64,000 nucleotides of DNA from Actinoplanes oblitus (GTDB lineage Bacteria > Actinomycetota > Actinomycetes > Mycobacteriales > Micromonosporaceae): NCBI RefSeq assembly GCF_030252345.1, contig NZ_CP126980.1, forward strand, positions 4,665,501 through 4,729,500. The letters run 5' to 3'. The notes under the pieces are model-generated. The model searched no databases, was not told the DNA's origin, and saw only the letters and a list, made by a program, of their open reading frames with translations. The position numbers were made by a program, and so were the translations under genes. Positions 16,643 to 28,400 of this stretch are shown piece by piece (position 1 is the first letter of the stretch; every line of letters starts with the position of its first letter).

Positions 16643-17731
16643 GTGCGTGCCGCGGTACTCCACGATCTGGGCGAGAAACTCGACATCCGCGACGATGTGA
16701 CGGTGCTCGGGCCCGGCCCGGGCGAGATCCGGATCCGCGTGCGCGCGGCCGGTGTCTGCCACTCCGACCAGTCCGCCCGCGACGGCGGCCTGCCCCAGCC
16801 GATGCCCGCGGTGCTCGGGCACGAGGCGGCCGGCGACGTCCTCGAGGTCGGCGACGGGGTGGACGACCTCGCCGCCGGCGACCGGGTGATCGTCAACTGG
16901 CTGCCGTCCTGCGGCACCTGCGCCGAGTGCCGGCGCGGCGAGCCGTACCTGTGCATGACCCACGTCATGGCCGGCTACGCGATGCCCCGCTTCATGGCCG
17001 GTGACCTGCCGATCTTCGGGATGGCCGGGTGCGGCGCCTTCGCCGAGGAGATGGTGGTGCCGCGGATCGGCGCGGTGCCGATCGAGCCCGACGTGCCCTA
17101 CGAGATCGCCGCGCTGGTCGGCTGCGGGGTGATGACCGGGGTGGGCGCCGTCGTCAACACCGCCCGGGTCCGGCCGGGTGACAGCGTCGTGGTGATCGGC
17201 TGCGGCGGGGTCGGCATCTCGGCGATCCAGGGCGCCCGGGTCGCCGGCGCCGCGCTCATCGTCGCCGTCGACACCGTGCCGGCCAAGCTCGACGTGGCCC
17301 GCCGCTTCGGCGCCACCCACGCGGTGTCCCCGGACCGGCTCAGCGACCTGGTCACCGAGGTCACCGGGGGCGAGGGGTTCGACTACGCGTTCGACGTGGT
17401 CGCCCTGCCGCAGACCCTGCGGACCGCGTGGACCGCGGCCCGCCGCGGCGGCACCGTCGTCGTGGTCGGCGCCGGCCGGGCCGAGCACCAGGTGGCGTTC
17501 AACCCGTTCGAGCTGCTCTTCGAGGGCAAGAAGATCGTCCCTTCGCTGTACGGATCGGCCTACCCGCCCCGCGACTTCCCCCGGCTGATAGCGCTGTGGC
17601 GGGCCGGCCGACTCGACCTCGACGGCATGATCACCCACCGGCTGCGCCTGGATCAGGCCGACGAGGCACTGGCCGCGCTCGGCCGGGGTGACGTGATCCG
17701 GCAGGTGATCGTCTCCGGCGTGGACGCCTGA
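16643..17731 (+). CDS. Zinc-dependent alcohol dehydrogenase
   Basis: 362 residues of the medium-chain dehydrogenase family. Catalytic zinc ligands are Cys39 and His60 with Glu61 (GHEAAG). The structural zinc lobe is Cys90, Cys93, Cys96 and Cys104. The Rossmann motif GCGGVGISAIQGA lies in the centre. The GTG start at 16643 follows AGGAGGTGG at good spacing. It is first in an operon with a luciferase-like enzyme, KstD and cholesterol oxidase, behind a KstR palindrome, so it probably oxidises a steroid side-chain or ring alcohol. The exact substrate is unknown. Confidence 0.85.
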   Translation: MRAAVLHDLGEKLDIRDDVTVLGPGPGEIRIRVRAAGVCHSDQSARDGGLPQPMPAVLGHEAAGDVLEVGDGVDDLAAGDRVIVNWLPSCGTCAECRRGEPYLCMTHVMAGYAMPRFMAGDLPIFGMAGCGAFAEEMVVPRIGAVPIEPDVPYEIAALVGCGVMTGVGAVVNTARVRPGDSVVVIGCGGVGISAIQGARVAGAALIVAVDTVPAKLDVARRFGATHAVSPDRLSDLVTEVTGGEGFDYAFDVVALPQTLRTAWTAARRGGTVVVVGAGRAEHQVAFNPFELLFEGKKIVPSLYGSAYPPRDFPRLIALWRAGRLDLDGMITHRLRLDQADEALAALGRGDVIRQVIVSGVDA

Positions 17732-17732
17732 G

Positions 17733-18746
17733 ATGCGGCTGGGCATCCAGCTCGGCTACAGCGGCGAGGGCTTCGCGACGGCGGTCGAGGAGGTCGCCGA
17801 GTTCGAGGCGGCCGGCGCCGACCTGGTGGTGGTGCCGGAGGCGTACAGCTTCGACGCGGTCAGCCAGCTCGGCTACCTGGCGGCGCGGACCCGCACGATG
17901 GAGCTGGCCTCCGGGGTCATGCAGCTCTACACCCGCACGCCGACGCTGACCGCGATGACGGCGGCCGGCCTGGACTACGTCTCCGGCGGCCGGTTCTCGC
18001 TCGGCCTGGGCGCCTCCGGCCCGCGGGTGATCGAGGGATTCCACGGGGTCACCTACGACGCGCCGCTGGCCCGGACCCGGGAGGTGGTGCAGATCTGCCG
18101 GACGGTGTGGCGCCGGGAACCGCTCGTGCACGCGGGGCGGCGCTACCGGATCCCGCTGCCGCCGGCCCGGCCACTGAAGCTGATCAACCGGCCGGTCCGG
18201 GACCGCATCCCGATCCTGCTGGCCGCCATGGGACCGCGCAACGTGGCGCTGGCGGCCGAGATCGGCGACGGCTGGCAGGCGCTCTTCCTCGACCCGGCCG
18301 CGGCGCCGGAGGTGTTCGGCCCGGCGCTCGCCGCCGGGCTGGCCCGCCGCGACCCGGCGCTCGGGCCGCTCGACATCCTGGCGCCGATGCCGTTCGCGCT
18401 GGCCGAGCCCACCGAGGAGCTGCTGGCCCGGCATCGCGCGCAACTCGCCCTCTACATCGGCGGGATGGGGACCTTCGCCAACGATCTGGTCCGCCGGTAC
18501 GGCTACCCGGGTGAGGCGGCGACGATCCGGGAGCTGTTCCTGAGCGGGCGACGGGTGGAGGCGGCCCAGGCCGTACCGAAAGAGCTCGTCCAGGCGACCG
18601 CGCTGGTCGGCGGCCTGGACGAGGTGCGCGGGCGGGTGGCCGCGCTGGCCGCCGTGGGTGTGACGACGCTGCTGGTCTCGCCGTTGGCGGCGACCCGGGC
18701 GGACCGGGTCGACGATGTCGCCGAACTGAAACGTGTTCTCGTGTGA
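17733..18746 (+). CDS. LLM-class (probably F420-dependent) oxidoreductase
   Basis: 337 residues with the luciferase-like TIM barrel: MRLGIQLGYSGEG at the start, ELASGVMQLYTRTPTLTAM, FSLGLGASGPRVIEG and the LARTREVVQICR helix. It resembles the mycobacterial Rv3520c group, which lies among cholesterol genes and is thought to use F420. It starts one base after the upstream stop, and the KstD gene begins nine bases downstream. It may reduce or oxidise a steroid intermediate; this is inferred from its operon. Confidence 0.8.
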   Translation: MRLGIQLGYSGEGFATAVEEVAEFEAAGADLVVVPEAYSFDAVSQLGYLAARTRTMELASGVMQLYTRTPTLTAMTAAGLDYVSGGRFSLGLGASGPRVIEGFHGVTYDAPLARTREVVQICRTVWRREPLVHAGRRYRIPLPPARPLKLINRPVRDRIPILLAAMGPRNVALAAEIGDGWQALFLDPAAAPEVFGPALAAGLARRDPALGPLDILAPMPFALAEPTEELLARHRAQLALYIGGMGTFANDLVRRYGYPGEAATIRELFLSGRRVEAAQAVPKELVQATALVGGLDEVRGRVAALAAVGVTTLLVSPLAATRADRVDDVAELKRVLV

Positions 18747-18755
18747 GGAGTTCCG

Positions 18756-22102
<3,347 letters not shown>

Positions 22103-22368
22103 TCGGCGCCACCTCCCGGTGGTGCGGCGGCCCGGCACCCCGCTGGTCGCAGGGCTCACCCGCACCCGTCGGGTGGGTTCGCCCGGCAGCGCGGCACGAG
22201 ATCCGCAAGGATTGCTGATCCGCCGTCAGTGCCGTACCCCGGCGCTGAGACCGCACACGGTCCGGGCGGTACCTGATCGGTGTACCTCCGCGATACCGGC
22301 CGCCTGCCGAACTGTTCCGGGCTAACTTGGTCCCGAAATGTGGCTTTGTCGGCGAAGTGGAGAATGTG

Positions 22369-22722
22369 ATGAGGAAGCCCGTATGGTCGGCGATCGCGGC
22401 GGCCACCGCATTGTCGGTCGCCTTCGGCGGCCCGGCCGCCGCGGCGCCCGATGTGGCGGACGACGGCTACTGGTGTCACGACTGCGAGGTGAGGTCGGTC
22501 GGGCCGGCCGCCGACAGCGACACCGTTTACGTTCTGCTCCGCGATCATTCCTCGGATCCCGGACATTTCGCCCGTGACATCTGGTTCGACGGGAAGCTGA
22601 ATCCCGAACAGTTCCTCGCCACCGGTCTGGCCGCGCTGACATTCCGGAAACGGGTCGAGGTGCACCTGGCCAGCACGAGTGACTACAGCCTCGTCAACCG
22701 CATGTATCTCAAGCAGCCGTGA
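22369..22722 (+). CDS. Small secreted protein of unknown function
   Basis: 117 residues with a Sec signal peptide (MRKPVWSAIAAATALSVAFG, cleaved near AAAAP). The mature part starts with a CHDC motif and contains TVYVLLRDHSSDPGHFARD and a final VHLASTSDYSLVNRMYLKQ. No family is recognised. The start ATG at 22369 has GTGGAG upstream. Its TGA overlaps the GTG of the following gene, so the two are translated together and may act together outside the cell. The 266 bases before it hold no gene that I can support. Confidence 0.65.
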   Translation: MRKPVWSAIAAATALSVAFGGPAAAAPDVADDGYWCHDCEVRSVGPAADSDTVYVLLRDHSSDPGHFARDIWFDGKLNPEQFLATGLAALTFRKRVEVHLASTSDYSLVNRMYLKQP

Positions 22723-23522
22723 CGAACGCGACCGTCCCCCGCATGTCGATGGTGAAAACGAGATTCGCAGCAGGCCTGCTCGCGGCCATGATCGTGGGAT
22801 GCTCCCCATCGCCGGTGGCAGCGTCACCCGACCCGGCGACCGCGGCGGCGAAGAAATGCAAGAACGGTCTTCCGCTGCCCGGCGGAACCTGCATCCGCGT
22901 ACTTCCCACCGACCCGATTCCCGGTCCTGCCGAAATCCTCCGGGAGGCGCAGAAGAGAATCGGCGATTACGTCGACAAAGTGGGGCAGGGCGGCCGGTTG
23001 CCGATGCCCGCGCTGATCGATGCGCTGAAAAATGGAAGAATTCCCGGGATCGACTTCACCGGCGCCCGCCTCGCCGACTGCGACCCGACCACCTGGCACC
23101 CCGTCTCGCCACAATTGGTCGACGACATCAAGAAATGCGGCGAGGCGGTGCAGCCATTCGTCGCCTTCCTGCCCGGAACCACAATCGACGAACAACTCGA
23201 TCTGAACGCCGCACAGAAATTCGTCATCCACCTCGCAGAAACCGGAAAGGGTCTGATCGTACCTATCGCCGAAGTCATCCAGGCATGGAAGGACGACATC
23301 GTCCCGTACGCCGACCTGATCGACACGGGGCTGTCCAGCTGCGATCCGAGCGGGTGGCACGACTCCGGGGTGGAACTCGTCCTCGACATCGACAAGTGCC
23401 GGCAGGTGGTGCAGACCTATGCCGAGGTGCTGGCCGGAGCGTCGCTGACCGAGAAGATGGGGCTGATCGACTGCGTCGAGCATCCGGAGATGGCCGGCGA
23501 CATCCGGTGTGACTGGCACTGA
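22719..23522 (+). CDS. Secreted or lipoprotein-like protein with an internal duplication
   Basis: Up to 267 residues from the GTG at 22719, which overlaps the preceding stop; ATGs at 22743 and 22749 are alternatives. A signal with a lipobox-like IVGC ends near residue 28. The mature protein holds two related segments: LADCDPTTWHPVSPQLVDDI then KKCGEAVQPFVAFL, and LSSCDPSGWHDSGVELVLDI then DKCRQVVQTYAEVL. Both keep C-D-P-x-x-W-H, two cysteines and a helical tail. I recognise no family. Co-translation with the small secreted protein upstream suggests a pair. Confidence 0.65.
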   Translation: MTNATVPRMSMVKTRFAAGLLAAMIVGCSPSPVAASPDPATAAAKKCKNGLPLPGGTCIRVLPTDPIPGPAEILREAQKRIGDYVDKVGQGGRLPMPALIDALKNGRIPGIDFTGARLADCDPTTWHPVSPQLVDDIKKCGEAVQPFVAFLPGTTIDEQLDLNAAQKFVIHLAETGKGLIVPIAEVIQAWKDDIVPYADLIDTGLSSCDPSGWHDSGVELVLDIDKCRQVVQTYAEVLAGASLTEKMGLIDCVEHPEMAGDIRCDWH

Positions 23523-23539
23523 GCTTGTCGTTCAACCAG

Positions 23540-23810
23540 TTCGGCGGGGTTTGGTGCCCTTCTTGTGGTGGGTCGGTCGTTGGTGTGCCTGGCCGGTGAC
23601 CAGGATGAGTCCTACGTCGTGGCGAGCGGCGGGCTGCCGGTTGCGGGAGCCTGGCGGCCGTCCGGGGCCCGGGCGGCTGGGTTCAGGTGCACGCGCTGGC
23701 GAGACGCTGGTCGCGCAGGTTCCGCCCGCCTGGTCCTGCATCGGTAGAGCTGCTCACGGAACCCCGCCAACACATCGATCGCATCCGCCCTGTCCGTCAC
23801 GACCGCCACG
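23540..23810 (-). mobile_element. IS701-like transposase relic with internal deletion
   Basis: One minus-strand frame reads IDVLAGFREQLYRC, like the start of IS701-family transposases. A second frame a little further reads PGPGRPPGSRNRQPAARHDVG, their typical C-terminus. The catalytic middle is gone and the frame changes between the parts. The remainder of 23523-23921 shows no gene. Confidence 0.45.
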
Positions 23811-23921
23811 ACGAGCGTCGATCGGTGCCCGATACGCCCATCCTCATCGGATGGCGCGCGGTCACCGCCAGCAAGAGCGGAGGCGTGTCCTGCGAACGCA
23901 CGGATTTGGCTCCTCTCTGTG

Positions 23922-25097
23922 TCAAGACGTGGTCTGGATTGAGGTTCTAAGATTGCTGTCGGCGGGTTCGGGAAGTGACTTCTCCGAAGAGCCGGTGTAG
24001 GGATGAGAGCCGGTCACGCTGGAGTTCGCTGACGTTCCCCGGTGTCCTCCCGGACCCGTCGCCATCGCCGCGGTGGCGTCGTTGATCATCTGTCGGTAGA
24101 CGATGTCGGACAGGCGCCGTTTCAGTGCCCGCATGGCTTCCATCGACGTCTTCCCCGCTGCTTTCTTGCGGTCGAAGTAGGCGCGGCCTTCGGTCGGACG
24201 GCGTAGCTGGACGGTGGCCATGATGTGCAGGACTCGGTTGATCTGCCGATTGCCCGCCCGGGAGAGCCGATGGCGGACCTGGTCGCCGGAGGACGCGTCG
24301 ATGGGTGCGGTGCCGTTCCAGGAGGCGAAGTGCCCGCGGTCCGGGAAACGGATGACCGCACCGACTTCGATCAGCAGCCGGGCTGCGCCGGACGGGCCGA
24401 TGCCGTGCAGGTCCATCAGCGTGGTGCCGGTGGCGGCGACCAGATCCTTGAGCTCCTTGTCGGCCTGCTTGGACCGCTGGTAGATCCGCTCAAGGTCAGC
24501 GATCAGCTCCGCAGCCACCCGCCGGCGGGCTTTGCCGGCGGCGTCCCGCGGTCGGACGGTGGCCAGCAGTACTTTGGCCTGAGCGGCGGACAGGCTCTTC
24601 TTCGCCCCACCGGGGATCAGCTCCAGCAGCAGTTGGTGCAGCTGCGACACCATCCTGGTGTGGTCCTCGCCGAGGGAGCGGCGCCGGTCGGCCAGGATCC
24701 GTAGCACGGCCAGTTGTTCATCGTTGACCAGCGGACGCAGCCCGGCCATCCGGGTGCCGACCAGCGCGATGGAGTGCGCGTCGGTAGCGTCTGTCTTACG
24801 GCCCTGACCGGTGGCGAACACCCGGGCGCGGGCGGACAGTTTCGGTGGGACGTCGACGACCTGCTCGCCGTCGGCCAGGAGCCGGTTGGCGATGTGCCGG
24901 CCGATTCCTTGGCAGCCCTCGATGGCCCAGACCCGGTCTGGCCACTGTTTGGCGTACGTGACCATGTCCTTGTAGCCGTCTCGATCGGTGCCGAACCGGC
25001 CGGTGCCCAGGATGGTCTCGTCGCTGGTCATTACCTCGATGGTGGCAGAGCGCTTGTGCGGGTCCATGCCGATGACCACACGCTGCGACCGGTTCAT
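23922..25097 (-). CDS. IS110-family transposase
   Basis: 391 residues. The N-terminal DEDD (RuvC-like) domain starts VVIGMDPHKRS with the first Asp, has WAIEGCQGIGRHIANRLL with the Glu, and GRKTDATDAHSIALVG with the last acidic pair. The C-terminal transposase_20 part has LHGIGPSGAARLLIEVG, the FASWNGTAPIDASSG block with the conserved Ser, and LSRAGNRQINRVLHIMA. The ATG at 25095-25097 has GGAGGG upstream and begins the homology. The protein works with a bridge RNA in this family. All key residues appear intact, so the element may be active. Confidence 0.9.
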   Translation of the reverse strand: MNRSQRVVIGMDPHKRSATIEVMTSDETILGTGRFGTDRDGYKDMVTYAKQWPDRVWAIEGCQGIGRHIANRLLADGEQVVDVPPKLSARARVFATGQGRKTDATDAHSIALVGTRMAGLRPLVNDEQLAVLRILADRRRSLGEDHTRMVSQLHQLLLELIPGGAKKSLSAAQAKVLLATVRPRDAAGKARRRVAAELIADLERIYQRSKQADKELKDLVAATGTTLMDLHGIGPSGAARLLIEVGAVIRFPDRGHFASWNGTAPIDASSGDQVRHRLSRAGNRQINRVLHIMATVQLRRPTEGRAYFDRKKAAGKTSMEAMRALKRRLSDIVYRQMINDATAAMATGPGGHRGTSANSSVTGSHPYTGSSEKSLPEPADSNLRTSIQTTS

Positions 25098-25218
25098 GTA
25101 TCCCTCCGGTGCTCGATCCGACGGTTCGTCGAGCTGGGAGGGCATCGCTACTTTGAGCTGTGCAAACCTCTCTTGAGCCTCTCCCTGCCCTGTGGCGACG
25201 CCCGGGACTGCGCAGGCC

Positions 25219-25258
25219 AAATGAGAGCCACACCTAGGTGGGCAGCCGAAATGAGAGC
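25219..25258. repeat. Direct decamer repeat AAATGAGAGC, 30-bp period
   Basis: AAATGAGAGC occurs at 25219-25228 and 25249-25258, separated by exactly 30 bases start to start, both followed by C/G-A-CA. Spaced terminal repeats of this kind occur at the ends of IS21-type elements, so this may be the remaining end of another insertion sequence. It may instead be part of the IS110 left end. The stretch 25221-25535 has no gene that I can support. Confidence 0.4.
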
Positions 25259-25535
25259 GACAGCCCGGACGTCTAGACCGAAGCCTGGCCGGGCCGCGGT
25301 CCTAGGGCAATGAAACAAGTAGCCGATAGCCGTGCGTTTGAGGGCGGCGAGCGCGTTCGTCGGGAGCCGGTCGACCGGCGTCGGGAACGTCGGTTACAGT
25401 GATCGCCTCAGGTGCTGAGGGGCGCCTGCCCGCGCAAGAGGCTCTCACCCTCATGGCGTACTCATCGTCTCCTCGACAGCCCAATGAGTCGTTTCCGGTC
25501 AACGCGGGTGGCCACAGAAGCGCATTGGAGTTGTC

Positions 25536-26324
25536 ATGTCTTCCCTGTTGCCCCTTGCCGTGGTCACCGGTGCCGGCTCCGGTATCGGCTACGCCCTCAC
25601 GCAGGACCTGCTCACCCGTGGCGTGGAGGTGGTGGCCGTCGACCGCGACACCAGCCGCCTGGACGAGCGCGTCCAGGCGTACGAGTTCGACGTCCGCGAC
25701 GGTGCCGCTATGCAAGAGCTGGCAGAGTCGCTGTCATCGCGGCCGGTGCACTACCTGTTCGCGAACGCGGGTGTCGGCGTCTCCGGCGATGTGCTGTCCT
25801 CGCCGGAGCAAGCGTGGCAGTGGGCCTGGGACGTCAACGTGCTCAGCGTCATCCGTACCCTTCGTCTGTGGTGGCCCCAGTTGGTCGCCGGCCGCGGCAA
25901 GGCGGTGGTCACCGTGTCGGCGGCGGCCTTGCAGAGTTACCCGGGCGCGGGCCCGTACCGCGCTACCAAGGCGGCCTTGCTCAGCGCGCTGGAAGGTCTC
26001 TACTACCAGGCTCTCGGTGACGGTGTCGGTGTCCACGCCCTCTGCCCTGGTCTCGTACGGACCGACATCACCGAAGTGAACCGCTACGCCGAGGTTGCCC
26101 ACGCCACGCCCGCCGAGCCCAACCCGTTTGAAAGTTTCATGAGAACCGCGATGCGCGAGGCTGAGCCGGCCGATGCGTTTGCCCGCCGAGTTCTCGATGG
26201 CCTCGACAGCGGCGCACCGTTCTACTGGTTCACCCATCCGGAAACCATGGACTGGACCGAAGCGCGCCACCGTGCCGTGGTCGGCGCCGGCACGCCGTTC
26301 ACCGACTTCGGGGCACTGGCATGA
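25536..26324 (+). CDS. SDR-family oxidoreductase
   Basis: 262 residues. VTGAGSGIGYALTQDLL is the nucleotide-binding motif and FANAGVGVSGDVL replaces the usual NNAG region. VSAAALQSYPGAGPYRATKAAL holds the catalytic Ser, Tyr and Lys. GGAG lies seven bases before the ATG. The stop overlaps the ATG of the next gene (ATGA), so the two form an operon. The substrate is unknown. It lies just beyond the IS110 element. Confidence 0.8.
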   Translation: MSSLLPLAVVTGAGSGIGYALTQDLLTRGVEVVAVDRDTSRLDERVQAYEFDVRDGAAMQELAESLSSRPVHYLFANAGVGVSGDVLSSPEQAWQWAWDVNVLSVIRTLRLWWPQLVAGRGKAVVTVSAAALQSYPGAGPYRATKAALLSALEGLYYQALGDGVGVHALCPGLVRTDITEVNRYAEVAHATPAEPNPFESFMRTAMREAEPADAFARRVLDGLDSGAPFYWFTHPETMDWTEARHRAVVGAGTPFTDFGALA

Positions 26325-26881
26325 ACGCCCTGGTCACCGAACTCAAGACCCGAGCCCGCCTCGCCCTCAACGCCGCCCGCCGGGGCGACTCCAGCCTTCT
26401 CGGTCAGTTGCAGGCCCGCTTGGGGCCTGACCCGTTGCCGGTGACCGACTGGCGTCTACGGCACTGCCTGACCCTGGTCGCCAAGAACGCCGGCTTCGCC
26501 AGCTGGGACCAGGCGCGGAAAGTACTCGGCGGCGGCGCGCAGATCGGCGACGACCTGGGCACGTTCTGGCATGCGCCACGGTGCACCGGGCTGCTCAGCC
26601 ACTGGTTTCCCAGCTATTTGCAGGCCAGGACGTTTCTCGCCGACAATGACACATTGGTGCTGTTGCCGTACCGCCGCCACTTCGTCCTCGCCGACCGTGA
26701 ATACCTGCACGCCATCGGCGTACCCCCCGCCGCGGAACAATGGCGACACACGCGGCGCGACCTTGTCGCCGCCTACGGCACACCGCACTGGGTCGCGCTC
26801 GCCCAGCACCGCCTGCACGCTACCCGTAGGCCAGGCCCGTCATCGAGGGGCAAGGAAGGCGATATCGATAAGCCAGCCTGA
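26321..26881 (+). CDS. Conserved hypothetical protein coupled to an SDR
   Basis: 186 residues. DWRLRHCLTLVAKNAGFASWDQARKVLGG forms a helix pair seen at the start of several uncharacterised proteins. GTFWHAPRCTGLLSHWFPSYLQAR and LLPYRRHFVLADREYLHAIG look like a small alpha/beta domain. I recall similar proteins next to SDRs in other bacteria but know no function. It starts inside the stop codon of the SDR. Confidence 0.6.
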   Translation: MNALVTELKTRARLALNAARRGDSSLLGQLQARLGPDPLPVTDWRLRHCLTLVAKNAGFASWDQARKVLGGGAQIGDDLGTFWHAPRCTGLLSHWFPSYLQARTFLADNDTLVLLPYRRHFVLADREYLHAIGVPPAAEQWRHTRRDLVAAYGTPHWVALAQHRLHATRRPGPSSRGKEGDIDKPA

Positions 26882-26984
26882 CGAATATCCGGATCCGCCG
26901 CAGATAACGCGCGCTCCGCTTCGGTCTCGACACGCACCGGGCCCGCCTACCGGCAGGGAGCGTAGCTGGCCTCGGTGACGGCAG

Positions 26985-27212
26985 CGGGTCGTCCGCGGCG
27001 ACCAGGCCGGCTTCAAGGTGCTGCCCCGCCGGTGGATCGTCGAGCGGTCACTGTCCTGGCTGATGGGTGCACGGCGCAACGCCCGAGACTACGAACGCCT
27101 CCCGGAGCATTCCGAAGCCCACATCACCTGGGCAGACATCACCCTTATGACCCGCCGGATCACCCGTGCGGATGGTCGGCGGGCCGCCCTGCACAAGCTC
27201 GTTGCCGCCTGA
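26985..27212 (+). pseudogene. IS5-family transposase C-terminal fragment
   Basis: The frame reads [20 protein letters not shown] and [19 protein letters not shown], the conserved end of IS5-family (ISL2/IS903-like) DDE transposases with the final catalytic Glu in VERSLSWL. Everything upstream, including the two Asp residues, is missing. A 3' fragment of this kind marks an older insertion. Confidence 0.75.
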
Positions 27213-27331
27213 TCAGCCGGACATCCGAAGACGCGCGGATCGCAGCAGACCCGGACGCGAGCCGGCGTGCAAAGTCTCGGCCCCGGGCCGCCGAGCGTAC
27301 GGACGGCCCTGCGTGACGCGCGTGGGCGGGT

Positions 27332-28210
27332 TCAATGGGGTGGCTTGCCGCGGGAAAGGAATTCGAGCACCGACTCGGCCACCGAGCCCGGCGCCTGCTC
27401 GGCCTGGTGGTGTCCGCTGTCGATCACGCGGTGCTGAAGTGGTTGGGCGAGCCACGGAGCCCAGATGGCGGCCGGATCGCCGTGGATGTCGAGGTCGTCG
27501 TCAGCGGATTCCAGGAGCAATGTCGGGCACATGACCTGCCGTCTGGCCACCCGGTCGGCGTCATCGTGCTCACGGTCAATGCCCAGGCCGGCCCGGTAGT
27601 CCTCGCACATTCCGTGGACGACCGCCGGATTGTGAAGGGCTTCCCAGAGATCAGCGTGATTACCGCTGCCCATCTCGGCGGGCTCGGGGGTCGAATACCA
27701 CGCGTCCGGGTCGGCGCAGATCACGCGTTCGGCGGGCATGTCGGTCTGCCCGAGGAACCACCAGTGCCACCAGGTGCGGGCGAAGACGGCGTCCGTTCGC
27801 TCAAGGTGCTCAATGACGGGTAGCCCATCCATGACAACCAGGTGCGAAACCGCGTCCGGGTGGTCCATGGCCGCGCGAAACGCTACCAGAGCCCCACGAT
27901 CGTGCCCGACCACAGCGAATCGGTCATGACCGAGGTGGGACATCAGTAGTACGACGTCGCGGGCCATCGCCCGCTTGCTCGACTGCGCATGGTCCGGCGC
28001 ATCCTGCGGAAGCGTCGATCCACCGTATCCGCGCAGGTCGGGCGCCACGACGAGGTGGCTCTCAGCCAGTCTGGGAGCCACCTCGTGCCAGGTCGTATGG
28101 GTCCGGGGATGACCATGCAACAGGACTACCGGCGAGCCGGCACCTCCGTACCTGACTCGCAGTGTGACCTCACCCAGGTCCACGCGATCGAGACGGAATC
28201 GGTCAAACAT
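27332..28210 (-). CDS. Alpha/beta hydrolase, epoxide hydrolase / haloacid dehalogenase-like
   Basis: 292 residues. The oxyanion motif is HGHPRTHTTWH, the nucleophile is Asp in VVGHDRGA, and the base His is in DSGHHQAEQAP. WHWWFLGQTDMPAERVI resembles the halide/lid region of fluoroacetate dehalogenases and epoxide hydrolases. The second nucleophile-loop Arg of fluoroacetate dehalogenases (DRxxR) appears to be Leu (DRGAL), so that specific activity is less likely. The ATG at 28208-28210 is chosen because homology starts there; the frame remains open much further upstream without support. Confidence 0.8.
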   Translation of the reverse strand: MFDRFRLDRVDLGEVTLRVRYGGAGSPVVLLHGHPRTHTTWHEVAPRLAESHLVVAPDLRGYGGSTLPQDAPDHAQSSKRAMARDVVLLMSHLGHDRFAVVGHDRGALVAFRAAMDHPDAVSHLVVMDGLPVIEHLERTDAVFARTWWHWWFLGQTDMPAERVICADPDAWYSTPEPAEMGSGNHADLWEALHNPAVVHGMCEDYRAGLGIDREHDDADRVARRQVMCPTLLLESADDDLDIHGDPAAIWAPWLAQPLQHRVIDSGHHQAEQAPGSVAESVLEFLSRGKPPH

Positions 28211-28363
28211 CAGTCGGACGCTACCCGCCAGCCGGGCAGCCCGCATCCGCTCATCGGCCGCGCACCCAGCCGAGCCCGGGCGCTGACGCGGGCGTACGCC
28301 AATCGGGTTCTGATCCTGGGGTTTCGCCGACAGTGAACGCTGGAAGAGAGCGGGGATCTTTCT

Positions 28364-28386
28364 AGTTGAGCACGGCAGACTCAACT
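28364..28386. promoter_or_regulatory. HAIR-like (HspR-type) inverted repeat upstream of lon
   Basis: AGTTGAG and CTCAACT form a perfect 7-bp inverted repeat with 9 bases between. The core TTGAG-N9-CTCAA has the spacing of the HAIR element (CTTGAGT-N7-ACTCAAG), bound by HspR, which controls lon in Streptomyces. It lies 14 bases before the lon GTG. Confidence 0.65.
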
Positions 28387-28400
28387 TTCGGAGGTGCCGG

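Larger units (their letters stand above)
23922..25300 (-). mobile_element. IS110-type insertion element; ends not resolved
   Basis: The element consists of the transposase gene and flanking non-coding DNA. In the IS110 group the bridge RNA is encoded in the left end, upstream of the transposase, which here would be about 25098-25300 on the minus strand. IS110 elements lack long terminal inverted repeats, so the exact ends cannot be set from one copy. Confidence 0.6.

Noticed and set aside
27332-28210. Naming the hydrolase a fluoroacetate dehalogenase
   Set aside because: The second Arg of the nucleophile loop appears to be replaced by Leu, so only a general epoxide hydrolase/dehalogenase-like call is justified.
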